In this document: piece by piece, positions 25,048-37,300 of the stretch | How the letters are laid out: each line of letters opens with the position of its first letter | How positions within the stretch are numbered: position 1 is the stretch's first letter | Origin: Grifola frondosa | Lineage: Eukaryota; Basidiomycota; Agaricomycetes; Polyporales; Grifolaceae | Direction of reading: 5' to 3' | DNA: 64,000 nucleotides | Assembly (NCBI GenBank): GCA_001683735.1 | Contig: LUGG01000007.1 | Location: 1,364,001-1,428,000, forward strand | Notes under the pieces: model-generated | Seen by the model: only the letters and a program-made list of their open reading frames with translations | Database searches by the model: none | What the model was told of the DNA's origin: nothing | Made by a program: the position numbers and the translations under genes

Positions 25048-26947
25048 TAGATAGAGAAGAAGGGCTGCTCGCTGTTCATTTGTTGTTGCTGTTGGTGCTG
25101 GAAAGGATTGTGGCCGGCAGGCGGAGCTCCTGTCGGCTGCCCAACCAATCGAGACGCCTGTTGGCCATATCTATTTTGAAAGAGCGTCAGGCCAACGGCG
25201 AAACGCAAACGATAAAAATAACGTACCTCAAATTGCCCCAGTTTCCGAACGTGTCTATTCCATCCTCACGATTCGCGAACAGGCTCGCAAGGTGCGAATG
25301 CTCCTCATCTGTACGCGTCCTGATCGTCGGCATCGTGCTTTGCCTTCCTGGCGGCGCGGATTGGGAGAGCGGCGGCGGTGACTGGGAGATCGGGCCATTA
25401 TTCGTGCCAGCATAAGTGCCAGAAAGATTGAAGGAGACAGGAGAAGGGCCTTGAGGTCCCGGTGAGGATGTGTGAGAGGCGAAAGATGGAGTGGCGGGAG
25501 CGAAGGGGTTGTTTGAGCTATGTAGAGACCATGTTACCAAAACGCAGGAGAAGAAGGAACACCACATACCCGAAACCTGTCGGCTGGGGAACCAACGCTT
25601 GCTGAGGTGCCAGCATTTGTTGTTGCTGTTGCTGTTGTTGTTGTTGTTGTTGCTGCTGCTGCTGAAACTGGAGCATCTGCTGTTGCCTTCCACTCTTCTT
25701 GCTGCGCCTGCTGCTGAAGCTGGGCTTGCTGCTGTAATAGCGCAGCCTGTTGTTGTGCTTGTAGTTCCTGCTGTTGCCGAGACCACTCCGCCTGTTGGCG
25801 CATATACTCGGCCTAGAAAGAATATAGATCTGAGAATCATATTGAAGGAAAAGCAGAGAAGAGCAGCTCACTTGCATCGCCTCTTGCTGGGCCTGCTGCT
25901 GATATGGATTAAAGGACGTGAACTGCGACTGCATCTGAGTATATTGAGGCTGGAGAAACTGGGACTGGCCCTGCAGTGAAGGGTCACCAAGCGGGAAGGG
26001 ATTTGTGCTCGTGCTCACGGGTATGCTGTGAGGAATGACAGATTAGTGTCAGGTTTGAGTCAGATCCCACAAAGCACATACAGCTGATTGCCATCGTCGA
26101 ACAGCGCCGACTGGTTCGAGTCCTGGATTGCCTTAGTTCTCTTGGCCTCCTCTTCCTCGCTCAGTCGGATAGCTTGCTCTAAATCGCGTTCCTCCGCAGT
26201 GAGCCGTCCTTGACGAGCTTGCTCCTCCGCCAGTGACTTTTTGCTCTCCTCAATGGCCCGCCGCAGTTCGTCATCAGTCCCATTCGTCCGCCTCCGTGGC
26301 GGAAGACTCCGTGACCGCCGTTGGTCGTTCTCGTTTTCTTCTTCACCTTCTCCGCGTTGACTGCCCGTCATACGATCACGCATACTTGCGCGGGAGCGAC
26401 GCTCCTGCCGGAGGCGCGACTCGTCCTGCAGCAGGTTGGTGATGTCTTTGGCCTTTTGACGGACGTTGGCACCCTGATCCTTGCCCTCCTCATCTACATA
26501 TTGGAACTCCTTGAGCGTCTTGACCACGTAGATATTATCTCGGAAATAAATGATGACGTTCTCCGAGCCAGCGTGTAGAAGGTAGTCTAGGACCGTGAGA
26601 GACTAGCGTCCAACAGTTAGTGACGGCCACTCGACTTTCAGAGCAGCCCACCTTGAAGACGTGCCGCCAATTCTTGCCCTTGTCGTTGAGGCGCTTATCC
26701 AGCATCTCCATGATCTCTACAAAGTCGCCCCTACGAGATGCCATTGGGATCGACTGCGGCGAATGAAGTCGGGCGCAACTCACTGGTTGTATGACATTTG
26801 CGCGATCTCGTTCATTTGCGTTCCCGAGGGTCCCCATGGGTCATTTGAGGTTGCGTCACGTACTTTGGCTTGAACATCCGAGTAGCCTTTGGTGTAATTC
26901 TTGGCGACTCGGACGATGCCTTTTCCGAAATGCTGCATGGTCGACAT
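25048..26947 (-). CDS. Epsin (ENTH-domain endocytic adaptor, Ent1/Ent2-like)
   Basis: Clathrin adaptor at endocytic sites that binds PtdIns(4,5)P2, ubiquitin and EH-domain proteins. The N-terminal ENTH domain is plain: KGIVRVAKNYTKGYSDVQAK, ATSNDPWGPSG, EIMEMLDKRLNDKGKNWRHV, then LTVLDYLLHAGSENVIIYF and VKTLKEFQYVDEEGKDQGAN. Two ubiquitin-interacting motifs follow (DDELRRAIEESKKSLAEE and DLEQAIRLSEEEE). The C-terminal half is Gln/Ala-rich with a pure Gln run of about 16 residues and several NPF EH-binding motifs (TNPFPLG, NNPFAPA, HNPFQHQ). It ends SEQPFFSI at the TAA. MSTMQHFGKG at 26947 is the chosen start. One probable single-base loss lies just before the Gln run, near 25690. Confidence 0.88.
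25617..25664 (-). repeat. CAG/CAA microsatellite encoding polyglutamine in epsin
   Basis: Alternating runs of CAG and CAA codons on the minus strand give about 16 uninterrupted glutamines within a Gln-rich region. Mixed codons slow replication slippage, but length polymorphism between isolates is likely. Confidence 0.85.
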
Positions 26948-28540
26948 GGCTAGTGTGGTGGGTCCTGATCAAGGCCCAGTGGGATTTCCGAATGAATGTG
27001 TGGACAGGAGAGGTATAGGACGCTGTTCCTGGTATATAGAGATTTCAACAAAGCAAGTACGTCTGCGCGGGGTGGCGGAATGTGGTCGTAGATGGCCACG
27101 ATGAATCGGCTCACGCCTTCCAGCGCCGCAGCACAGCTCCGGCGCTTGATTTAATGGCATGAGCCAAGTCAAACTCTTGACTTCGCAAAAATCTCGCCAC
27201 ATATTCATGATACACATGATACTTGTAAATGTTTTGCGAGACTCTGCCAACTTTCATGACAGAAGCGACACGGGCTCTACAAGTGAAGAACCTGTGCAGA
27301 TGAACTGTCTCGTGAGTTTGACTACCAGCGCGGCAATAATATCAATATCGACGGTATAGTAAGTACTTCAAGGCTCAAGTTCACGTATGCGTGTTCACTG
27401 ACATGCACTAAATTTGATGTTTAGAGATTATCTTGTAAGCTTGGTGTAGCATGCCCAATGTATCCTCGGACAATTCGCAAATTAGCCAGCCTAAAACAAT
27501 ACCGTCCGGCCGCTGTGGACTCGGGCGGCCCGAGTCCACAGCGGGCGCCCTGTACAGTCTCGGAGTGATGTCTTCAGCCCAGGCTGTCATCCTTGCCTTC
27601 AGGTTTGAGTATTTTGGAAAAGCTGTCCCGAAATCTAATTGGCCAGCTCGCATCCCACAGACTCCAGGACCGAGTGTCCAATTCACGCCCAACTTCGAAC
27701 AAGATAGTATCCACAATTCCAGATGTATTAAGTTGGACGTCTGTTGTCTTTAGCTCTGCTGAATTTTGTGCCCGTTCGACAGATTAGAATGCATTGAAAT
27801 GGCAGTAGATATTAGCATCACTAGCGAACCTCTTTTTCCTATGTCAAGCTAGCCTCGACATGCACTTCAGCTCGTAATGGTCTCCCTAGCGCTACGTCGT
27901 GCCACGCTGTACCACTATCGAGCTCTTGACACCTTCCTTGGGGAGACATTTATAAATCCTTGCTATGCAGTATGCCACAACACCCCCGGGCGATAAACGT
28001 ATTCATTGCTCCCGTTTTTCTGGACTCATCATTGTACTACTATCACAAATATTGCAACAGATTCTAATCGAATGTGACCACCGACTGCGGTACGTGCCCT
28101 CCGTTTTCCTTTTTGTTGGTCTTCACTCCTCACGTCTGTGTTTATTTGGAAACGTAAGGTTGCGATTACTTCGGACGATATGCCGCAGCCTCGATGTCAG
28201 CAGGTCATATTGTTCAAAGCCTCAAGGCCAAGAATTTGAGTAATCCCGGAGCTTCAGTGCTTCCTGGGGCAAGGTTGCATGGAAGCTACCATACCGAATG
28301 TCACACGAGACGCCGAAGATGTATCTATCTCGTCTGCTTCCCTTTTACATGGAAGCTCGTTACAATATTTGATTGGCCCCGTTCTCTAGGGGATCTCGCA
28401 CGCTGGAGCCTGACGTTTATCGATGATATCTGCGACTAGACCTCTAATTCGTCCGTAGGCTGCGTGGCGGACCAGCGGGGCTGGAAGATGCCATGATATA
28501 AGGTGCCCACATAACTCATATCCCCATCTCATCCCCTACG
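26948..28540. other. Intergenic region with possible short unrecognised gene
   Basis: About 1.6 kb. The left part should hold the epsin promoter. A perfect inverted repeat lies at 27510-27544. A TATA-like ATTTATAAATCC near 27948-27959 precedes a plus-strand ATG at 27966, and a possible intron (about 28090-28158) could join two short exons up to about 28440. The predicted product resembles nothing known, so it is not called as a gene. Another TATA-like GATATAAGG near 28495-28503 lies about 40 bp upstream of the DyP start. Confidence 0.45.
27510..27544. repeat. Perfect 16-bp inverted repeat with 3-nt loop
   Basis: The arm CCGCTGTGGACTCGGG at 27510-27525 is exactly complementary in reverse to 27529-27544, with the loop CGG. 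Cruciform or RNA hairpin formation would be very stable. It lies in noncoding DNA, no T-run follows on the plus strand, and no transposon ends were seen at this spot. Confidence 0.9.
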
Positions 28541-30543
28541 ATGTCCACCACTGAATTTGAAGACAAGATTTCGAGAAATCGCCACCGTCCATCTTGTGCC
28601 TCTCCCCTCGAAGTCGCTCAAGGACTTAAGGTCGCGCAAATTAGTCACTCCAGGCCATCGCGTCGGGGAAATTCTTTTAGCTGACATTCCGGATGACCTC
28701 CCAAAGACGGACAATGTACAAGGCGACATCTATATACTCTTTCCGAAGGTCAGAATTCAAATTCAGTCATCCAGTGTGCTGATCTACTTGCTAATTCTCA
28801 TACCATTTACGTGTGCCTCAGATGGCGGAAAATTTCATATTTTTCGTCATCAAGGACGTCACGGACTTCAAGTCTAAGCTCAAGAACTACACACCCACCA
28901 ACACCACAACCGTTCTACAAAACTTAAAGGAAATTTCAAAGAAGAAAGGCACTGAGGACGATCCGCATGTCGACCTCCAACAAAGCCAGATCGCGTTCAC
29001 TCAGTCAGGGCTGATAACCCTCGGCGTCATTAAATCGAGTGACAAACTGGGAGACTCAATCTTTGACGACGGCCCGTTGTGGAAACAGGTTCCTAAGCTC
29101 GGCGACAGCCAGCGCGACCAATACTCTCCTGCCTTCAAATATGGGAAGAAGCACGGCGTGTTTATGGTAGCAGCAAGCGGTGTGTCATAATCGGGTTATA
29201 ACTTCACAGAATATCTTTTGACTCCCTTTACTCTGTTGCAGATCCTGACTTGTGCAAGAAAGAAAGCGACAGGATTAAGGCCTTGTTCGGATTCTCTATC
29301 GGAGACGTTGATGAAGAAGCTGGGTTCGTTCGACCGGGAAAGAAGAATAGAGGCCACGAGCATTTCGGCTACAAGGATGGAGTTTCACAACCTGCCCTCC
29401 GGTAGGACATCGCTTTTTCCGCTTGCACGACCTGGGGTACTTATATGTTCGTAAAGTGGACTTGTCAAGCCACACAAGGGCCAGCTTCAGGCTGATCCTG
29501 GGGTGGTCGTCATGGGATACAAGGGCGATCCTCTGCTTAAGACGCGCCCTGCGTGGATGAAAGATGGGACGTATATGGTTATCCGAAAGCTCGAACAAGA
29601 CGTACCCTATTTCAATAAGTACCTACAGTTCTATTCGCCCAACTGGAGGGACTATGTTCCCAAGGATCACGACAGCAACAAAGATCCGTTATCTACTAAA
29701 GAGGCCGAAGAATTAGTAGGTGCACGACTGGTGGGCAGATGGAAATCCGTATGTCTAAGTCTGTATCTTTGTTACCGAAGCTCAATGTTCGTGTGCCAAG
29801 GGCGCGCCGCTTGCCTTGGCGCCTGTCCGCGATAATCCTACGATGGCGGCGGACAAGGAGCAAGTCAACAACTTCGACTACACGGTCCAGGGACAACTCA
29901 ACCCCAGTGACTATTACTGTCCTTTCACTGCTCATGCTCGCAAAACGGCCCCCCGTAATTTGGATCCGTATGTCCAAAACTCGCTCCTTGAATCATCCTT
30001 GATCATTCGTAGTGGAATTCCGTATGGACTCGAGGTAAACTATCCTTCTGCATTTCGTAAGGAATAATATATTGACCTTGATCACAATATGATAGATCGG
30101 AGATCCGAATGCCACGACGCGCGGGCTCTTGTTCGTCTGCTACCAGTCGTCCATCGACAACGGATTCTATCGCCAGACAGCCGGGTTTGCGGGCAACGAC
30201 TTCTTTCCGCACACCGATTTGATACCGAAATATCAAGGTAAGTACCGTCCTCAGAGTACTTATCAAATAGTCACGATGTTTTCTTCCTGTAGGCCAGGAC
30301 CCTATCATCGGCGGCCCTCCTAAGATATACACCGCCACGCCCGATCAGGGAGGCGACGTCGCAGAATCTGGCAAGGTCACTGTGCAAGTGACTAACGGCG
30401 ATGGTACTCTGGTTGAAGTTACCGGATTCTCGAGCGTCGTGCAGAAGTCCGTCACCTCCATGGATCCTTATCCCGTCACGTCCCGCGGTGGAGAGTTTTT
30501 CTTCGTACCGTCCCTTTCTACGTTGGCATCTTGGGCGTCTTGA
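28541..30543 (+). CDS. Dye-decolorizing peroxidase (DyP-type heme peroxidase)
   Basis: Heme peroxidase that oxidises dyes and phenolics with hydrogen peroxide. The N-terminal ferredoxin-like fold begins TDNVQGDIYILFPK and continues after an intron with MAENFIFFVIKDVTDFKSKL. The DyP signature GXXDG is present as GYKDG in GHEHFGYKDGVSQPAL (about 29360-29400), supplying the catalytic Asp. The proximal heme His lies in PFTAHARKTAPRNL, and the distal Arg region is ATTRGLLFVCYQSS. The C terminus (GGPPKIYTATPDQGG, then GGEFFFVPS) is typical. Length is near 500 residues. No convincing signal peptide was found. The ATG at 28541 is uncertain, because the conserved frame upstream of 28700 is not the frame of that ATG, so a small intron or lost bases lie between. 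Basidiomycete DyPs are often secreted and linked to wood or litter decay. Confidence 0.87.
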
Positions 30544-30788
30544 GGAGATGGAAATCTTTGGGTTTGGGCTCGACATGTACAGAAATTCGCCGTTCGTTCG
30601 ACTCTGCTGCGTCCTCATCGTATGAAAGAAAGGGAAGGAATTACAGAAATGTCCAGTGATCTTGTATGCTACTGCTCGTTGAGGCTGCCGGAAATTAACA
30701 CGTCATGCTACTGCTACAGGGGAACCGGGAACGTTGATGATCCCTGATAGGCTGCGTCCTTCAATGATTTGTCTCCAGCTGAGACCAA

Positions 30789-31590
30789 TTACGGCGGCAC
30801 TTCCTTTCCCGCCCAGTCCCAGACTCTCCCCCTCTGTTCAACTTCGAGATTCTTGACCACCGCCGCCAGCCTCTCTGCCGCATACTCCGGCTTGAACAGC
30901 GCGCTCTCGTGCACGCTGCCCCAGAACGGCCTGCTCAGGTCGGTCATGACGGTCCCGGGATGCACGCCGACGCACATTGCCGGAATCTTCGACGCAACGA
31001 GATGCCGGTCAAAAGTGCGAATGACCTGGTTGAGCGCAGCTTTGGAGGCGCGGTAGGAGTACCATCCGCCAAGGCGGTTGTCCGAGATCGAGCCCACGCG
31101 GGCGCTGACGTGCACCCACTTCGAGAGCGCACGAGGGGCGTCTGCGCCTTTCGGCGCCGCGGGGGCAGAAAGCGCGAGAAGTGCTTGATGAGGAAGAGGT
31201 GCGCGATCACGTTGATCTTGAAGCTCTCGAGCACATCGTCAGCGCGCAGATCGGCGGGGCGGCGCTCGGGGTGCAGGACGCCTCCTGCGAAGAATGCTGT
31301 GTCGATGTATGAATGCGCGTCCCTGGGGAGCTCCTCCGCGAGAGCCTCTGCGGCTAAAGCCACACTTTCTTCAGAAGATAATTCGAGTCTGAGGAGCTTG
31401 AGCCTGTTTGGATCCACGTCCTGTAGAGATGCCAAGATATGTTGACGAATTTCATCCGGAGGCTCTACAGTTGAGCGATGGGTAGCAAAGACCGGCAAGT
31501 TCGTATATCGAAGGTAATGCCGAGTAATGGCAAGAGAAAGACCGCGAGTCGCAGGAGCAACGAGAACGAACGGTTCATCAGAGTACTTGC
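30789..31590 (-). CDS. Divergent short-chain dehydrogenase/reductase
   Basis: Rossmann-fold SDR, about 260 residues. The first beta strand reads PFVLVAPATRGLSLAITRHY, so the usual TGxxxGxG cofactor motif is replaced by APATRGLS. Later blocks are DTAFFAGG (where NNAG normally stands), LESFKINVIAHLFLIKHF, HVSARVGSISDN with the catalytic Ser, and YSYRASKAALNQVIRTF with YxxxK. After these comes VGVHPGTVMTDLSRPF. It stops at 30789. A one-base loss in a C run near 31162 breaks the frame between the helix and the active-site strand. The first exon is unclear because an in-frame stop lies just upstream of SKYSDEPFV, so a short upstream exon is likely. The 3' end converges on the DyP gene, about 245 bp away. 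Confidence 0.8.
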
Positions 31591-33255
31591 TTGAGGATCA
31601 GGAAGACCTATAGATCAATTATGCAAATTGCCCAGTCCTATGAGCATATAGTCAAGTACTACGTACACCAGCAGAGTGATTTGAGATCAGAGGATAAAGC
31701 CAGCCGTTTATGCGAACTTGGGACTGCAATGTCGGAACACTGAACGGAGCACTCAAAACACTTCACTTGGCTGGACCACACAATATTAGAACTATTTCAC
31801 AGGCCATATTTTTGACATCAATTCCTATCTTTTCCACAATATTGCCTACTGAAACGTTGGTTCCTGCCCATGGTGCTTGAGCTAGGTAGAAGTCAAATTT
31901 GGAGTCTGCGCTCAACATGTACAGAATTCGCGATGTTAAGGAAGGTTCGCAGGAATAACGCTCACTGAGGACCCGGGCAACTCCCTTATATGTGTCTTCG
32001 AAATTAGCATATTTGAGAGGCCGAAAATGGCCATTTTCTTATACGTTTTGGCATATTTCACCCCTCGGAGAGGCCGCAAAGGCCAATTTTCTTATCCATG
32101 TTTTGCATATTTGAGGGTCGAAGTTGGATATTTTTCAGGGGGCAACCAAATTGACAATGAGCGACATCAACCCTAAAAAGTTAAGCGAAGGACCCCGTGA
32201 ACCAGATCAGCACAGTAGGTCGTTATCATAGATTAGATTACACCAGTAGAAGTGAGTTTTTATCGGCGGTATGCTCAATAAGCAAATGGAAAGAGGAGTG
32301 TCATATTTCTAGATAATTTGTGGTTGTCCTGATGCTGTGACAGGCCAAAGAGGGCAGTGAATTGGTATGTTAGTACATGAGGATTTCGTCGATTTAGACG
32401 CTTGTGATATGAAGCGATTAAATAACAAGTGCGATTTGCTTGAGCGCGCGATAATCACAAGAGATAAGATATGAGATATGATATCCCACAACTTCCCTCC
32501 GCCTCTATACTCCTCGTATGCTCATATTTATGCTAAAAAACTACATTGAAATATTCGGAGACAGTAGAATATCATATGTCGAAAACATCGTAGCATGATC
32601 TTCATAATGGAATGCACAGAAGAAGATTTGAAGCAAACCGCCTTGAAAAGTGAAAATCAGGACCCCATACACCAGTTTAGACCACCCACAGGTGGGGTTG
32701 TAATCACCGATCGCAAGATTGGTTGCCCCCTGATATTTTTAGTCAATTTTACGGACTTTTGTGGACCTGAAATCTGCACCTGTGTCAACTTCTACTACAA
32801 AAACATGAATCAAGTCACACTGCATGTTTGGCAGATTCACACTTACAACTTACTATGTCGGATTCCGAAGACGAGCTACATTTTTCTTGCGGAAGTCAAT
32901 CACACTCATGTATTTGCAGATCATTGTCCTAACACATGGCATGGCAGCTCGCAAGCTGCTTCCGTCTGGCGCGTTCTCAGGGAACCAAAAGTTACCATCA
33001 ATACCTGCATAACAAGGCTTCCAATGCCAGTAGCTTGCCTGGATTTTTATCTAGTTACGTACTGGTCATAGTATTCATGGGTGTAATAGTATTCATATTT
33101 TGCGAGTTTTTGTAAGCTCCACATCGAAAATTTGGAGAAATCGGACCCCTTCTCATTACCGTGACATTGACGTTACATAATGTTACATAACGTGACATGG
33201 TGACATATCCTTGTCCGAATTAGCATATCCGACCGCCAAAATGTTGCATATTTCA
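31591..33255. other. AT-rich repeat island between core and accessory gene blocks
   Basis: About 1.7 kb. The word GCATATTT recurs at about 32008, 32051, 32105 and 33246. Two copies of a roughly 53-bp unit (GAGAGGCCG...GGCCA.TTTTCTTAT) lie at 32015-32120. A short run of GTTACATAA/GTGACAT words lies at 33165-33210. A 158-residue open frame at 32595-33071 (plus) has no domain and spans AT-rich sequence, so it is not called. The island looks like a decayed repeat into which the first MITE copy inserted. Confidence 0.55.
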
Positions 33256-33263
33256 GGCCGATT

Positions 33264-33643
33264 TAGTGTTGCTGCAGCTAAGTCAGGCCTAAATGATATA
33301 TGACTCATAACTTGTGCACTTTTTTTAGATATTACAATGATCTTACTTTCATTTTGTAGCCTATATATAACCGCATAATCTTGCCATATATCAAAATGTT
33401 ATACCTTGTATTGATGGAGATATGGCCAAAAAGCCAATTGCAAAGTCTGACTTTTTAGTCAGCTTTTTTACCAATGTAACTGAAATTGAAACATATTCAA
33501 GATAATTATGCAAATGGTGGTGTTACATTCAAATACATATACATCTTAGCTATTAATTTCAATTGATCATATCTTTATCTGCAAAACTCATGTCAGAATA
33601 TCGAAAAAGCTGAAACAGGTGTGACTAAGCCATGGCAACACTA
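33264..33643 (+). mobile_element. Non-autonomous hAT-like MITE, copy A
   Basis: A 380-bp element with imperfect terminal inverted repeats (20 of 27 positions matching): it starts TAGTGTTGCTGCAGCTAAG, and the reverse complement of its end starts TAGTGTTGCCATGGCTTAG. The 8-bp target duplication GGCCGATT is present at 33256-33263 and 33644-33651. A second copy, about 95% identical by eye, lies at 36726-37106 in the same orientation with its own 8-bp duplication. Terminal sequence and duplication size point to the hAT superfamily. It is noncoding and needs a transposase from elsewhere. Confidence 0.9.
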
Positions 33644-34359
33644 GGCCGATTTGGGGTCTCAAAACGGAGATACATATAGGTGAGTTGCCCGGGTCCTGCT
33701 CACTGATCGTACGCGGGCGCTTGGCGGGCGCTGTCGAAGCGCTGACGCAAACGTGCGGCAGAGTAAGTACATACCCCACGCTACCCCACGTAACTAATCC
33801 CCGTCCGCTTAATCCAAGGATCTAATTGTATTTGCCACTACAACAACTCCTGATAGACAAGTTGAAATCATCTAGTACACATTACGAGAATGGAGACGTC
33901 AGTTCAATCGATTGTAATCGCGCTACTAGGTCTCTTTCACACCTCAGGTTTCCAGTCAGTATTACTATTGGCCTTGATATCTTCATCTCTACAACACATA
34001 GCCGAAAGACTGACATCTTATCTCCTAGGTTACTCGGGAAGTTTCGGTGAGATAGAGATCATCGAATTGATTCAAACGTAGCGTCCTGCATCAGGAAAAA
34101 CCCATCCGCAAGATAGCCGCCACTGCCAAATCTCGAACCTAGCTAGCATTGATAGCAATACCGCAGTACTCCCTAGCACGTCCTAGGCTAGGTAGCCCTG
34201 CGGTGCCTCTAAGTTGGTCGCCGGAGCCTCAGTTGAGTTAAACCTATAGTCTTTAGACACTGTAGTTTATCAGCTCTCCATTCTAGGCTAACCAGCACAA
34301 TAGAATTAATTACATTATTGCTAGGCATTAAGATATCGAAAAAGTACAAAGTCCTCATG
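33644..34359. other. Noncoding region downstream of the Plavaka transposase
   Basis: About 700 bases with no gene. It includes the duplicated phrase TACCCCACG at about 33772-33790. If the Plavaka element is complete, its left terminal repeat should lie here or in the AT-rich island to the left; I could not identify it. Confidence 0.4.
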
Positions 34360-37300
34360 TCATAAGTACGGATTAACATAGAAGTGCTTACACTCATCCA
34401 GAACATTTTCCGAGGTCCACGAATGCTCCATCTTCTTGCCCCACACCGGTAACAGGTGACAGCTGCGCTTGATTTGTGTGACCGGAATGATAGAGGTGCG
34501 CCGTCGATGATTTCTGAATGATTGACTGATTTTATACATGCCGATGTCGGGAACCGGTGTTCGAAACGGCGTAAACCACTCCACGTACGCGAGAGGATGC
34601 TCCGCGCATGCACCGTAGGAATCTGGGATCCGAAATATGGCTTGCACGCGTGCAACGCACAACCCTGTAAACAATGTGAGTAATACGATCACAAGAAATA
34701 CTAGGGGACACTTACCATCTAACAGATGCTCTCGGTTGTCTCCTGGTAGCTCGTATGCCAACACTGTATCGAAATGAGCAGGTACAGCCTTGCAAAGACC
34801 ACATGGGGCTTGCTTGGGCATTGCACGGATTGTGTCTTTGGTCTGAACTGAAGACACTTGATAAAGAGCAGGGAGATGTACTGTTACGCGTTTGTAGACA
34901 GAAAATCGAGTAGCGGAAGTAATATTTTGAGCTGCAGGAGGCAGTGCCTGAGTTCCGGATGAGTGACGGAGGAAACGCTCGAGAGTGTGCATGAAATCGA
35001 CGCATCCAAAATCTTCTTGCAGTGAATGGACTGGAGTATTTGGGAGACCAGGCTCTTTGGCAACTAAATATGTACTGACAGGTTGCTGTGCGCCAAGATG
35101 ATCAGACTCATCTGCATCATTGTCCACCACAGCGTCTTCATCATCCACATCACGATGGCCAGAACTTTCATTCGGACGCAATGAGTGAGATGTACGCGGC
35201 TCTGCCCACTGAAGGTAAGCATTGAATCGATGGACTGCTTCTTGGCGTGTAAGCCATGTTGTCATTTGCTGAACATAGACTTTCTTGTTGGACGACGCAT
35301 AGGCTCGTTTGGCGTAGTCGATATGGAGGCGTTCTGAACCCTCAGTATTATAGCCGTCTGCTGTCCCGAGCCGGCGTATCGAGGATTCATAGTGACAGGT
35401 GGAATGAAACTTCGGTATGTTGAAGTGATCTCGGATCCCATGTTCGATGAAGACGTGCTTATTAGCATGAAAATCCGTCCATGCGTCGTTCAGCCGGGAC
35501 AGAGAGTTGTCGGAATGCGTCTCAAAGTGCGCAAAGTAGATGAAATCGAGGACGGCACGAACCGCTCGGAGAACAGCAGGGTCAGAGGCCCCGGTAAGCA
35601 CGCCCAGAAACACTTTCTCCATGTTTTTATATTCTGTTCCTGTCCACTGTGACACGAGGGAGATACCCTTCTTGAAGTGACGCAGCGTCGGATGACTTGG
35701 CATGGCCTTGAAGCGATTGTCGACCTCTGTAGCACCTCCGCCTATGCATCCAGTGGCCCAAGAGACGGTGTGATCTTTGAAAACGCCTTTGTGAAGTTGA
35801 TGAAGGAGGTCCGGCGTGATACATGTGAAGATGTCGCAGTGCGGTAAGTGACTCCAAAACGGATCCACGAGACGGAGTCCATACTGCTTAAATTCAACAG
35901 GTCGTTCTCCACGCGCTGCCTCTGCTATGATGCGCTGTATGTCTCCGGGCTCCTTCATCACTGAGTAGATTGCTTCTCCGAGTTTTGTGGGGGGAACAGT
36001 GCACTTCGGGCAGCAATTCTCCTGGCATCCGGACACTAGACACTGTTCCGGGTGGTCGGCAATATATGCAGCCAAAATCGGATGCACTCGTCGAATGCAG
36101 CCATCTGCGCATGTCATCTCCATGCCGCTGCACCCAGCTTCAATGAGTGGATCAAGAATCGATTGCATGCAAGAATGGAAAAGTCGATATCCTTCTAGAG
36201 AGCGCCGTGATGAAGAGAAGTATTCGAGTTTTGTAACTGGTATGTACCCGACGAGGATTGTGGCATGTTTACTTGGCTGTCGTCGTGTTGACTTCTCTAT
36301 ATTGCCTATGCTCAGATAGACCGGCCACGCCTGCTTGTCACCACTAAATTGTGATAGCTGCATTTTGTCAGAGGATAGAATGACCGGTGCAATCGTAGCA
36401 TCCATTGGGAGAAGTTCTGGTCCATAAGTGGTGAGTTTCACTTGTTCTCTCACATTATTTGAACCTGTATTGCTTACCTGGGTGTCCCACCACCAATCCG
36501 CCGTCCACATTTCGTCATAGATTCGCTCCTCTCCGTCGCGGTCACTATACTGCTTCTCCGGCACATAGTGCATGAGGTCCTTGAACACCGGGTTCCCAAT
36601 CAGTTCACGGACACATTCAATCGGATCATGCTTCCACAACTCCACTTCCTCCATCCACGTGTTTCCCTTCTCGTCCACAAGGTCTCCAGTGATTTCGAAT
36701 GGCTCGCATATCCATCCAGGCCCCCTAGTGTTGCTGCAGCTAAGTTAGGCCTAAATGATATATGACTCATAACTTGTGCAATTCTTCAGATATTACAATG
36801 ATCTTACATTCATTTTGTAGCCTATATATAGTTGCATACTCTTGCCACATATCAAAATGTTATACCTTGTATTGATGGAGATATGGCCAAAAAGCTGATT
36901 GCAAAGTCCAACTTTTTAGTCAGCTTTTTTACCAATGTAACTGAAATTGAAACATATTCAAGATAATTATGCAAATGATGGTGTTACATTCAAATACATA
37001 TATGTCTTAGCTATTAATTTCAATTAAGATCATATCATTATCTGCAAAACTCATGTCAGAATATCTAAAAAGCTGAAACAGGTGTGACTAAGCCATGGCA
37101 ACACTAAGGCCCCCTGGGAAGTGCATCAATTTTCTTGAAAAAGGTGCGCTTGTTCAGAAAGCTTAATTTTGTACGATTTCGTGTCTAGAAGCGCTAATGA
37201 TGTTTAGCGTTCAAAACAATGGCTGAAGAGTGGAGATAGGCGTACGATCGGTAAAGTGAGGTAATCCTCAATTGCATTCTGACTGAGAACAGTGCTCATC

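Noticed and set aside
32595..33071. 158-residue plus-strand open frame
   Set aside because: Lies in AT-rich repeat sequence, has no domain or splice context, and its composition is not protein-like over its length.
32165..33215. CRISPR-like array from short repeated words
   Set aside because: The words are irregular in spacing and sequence, and the genome is eukaryotic.
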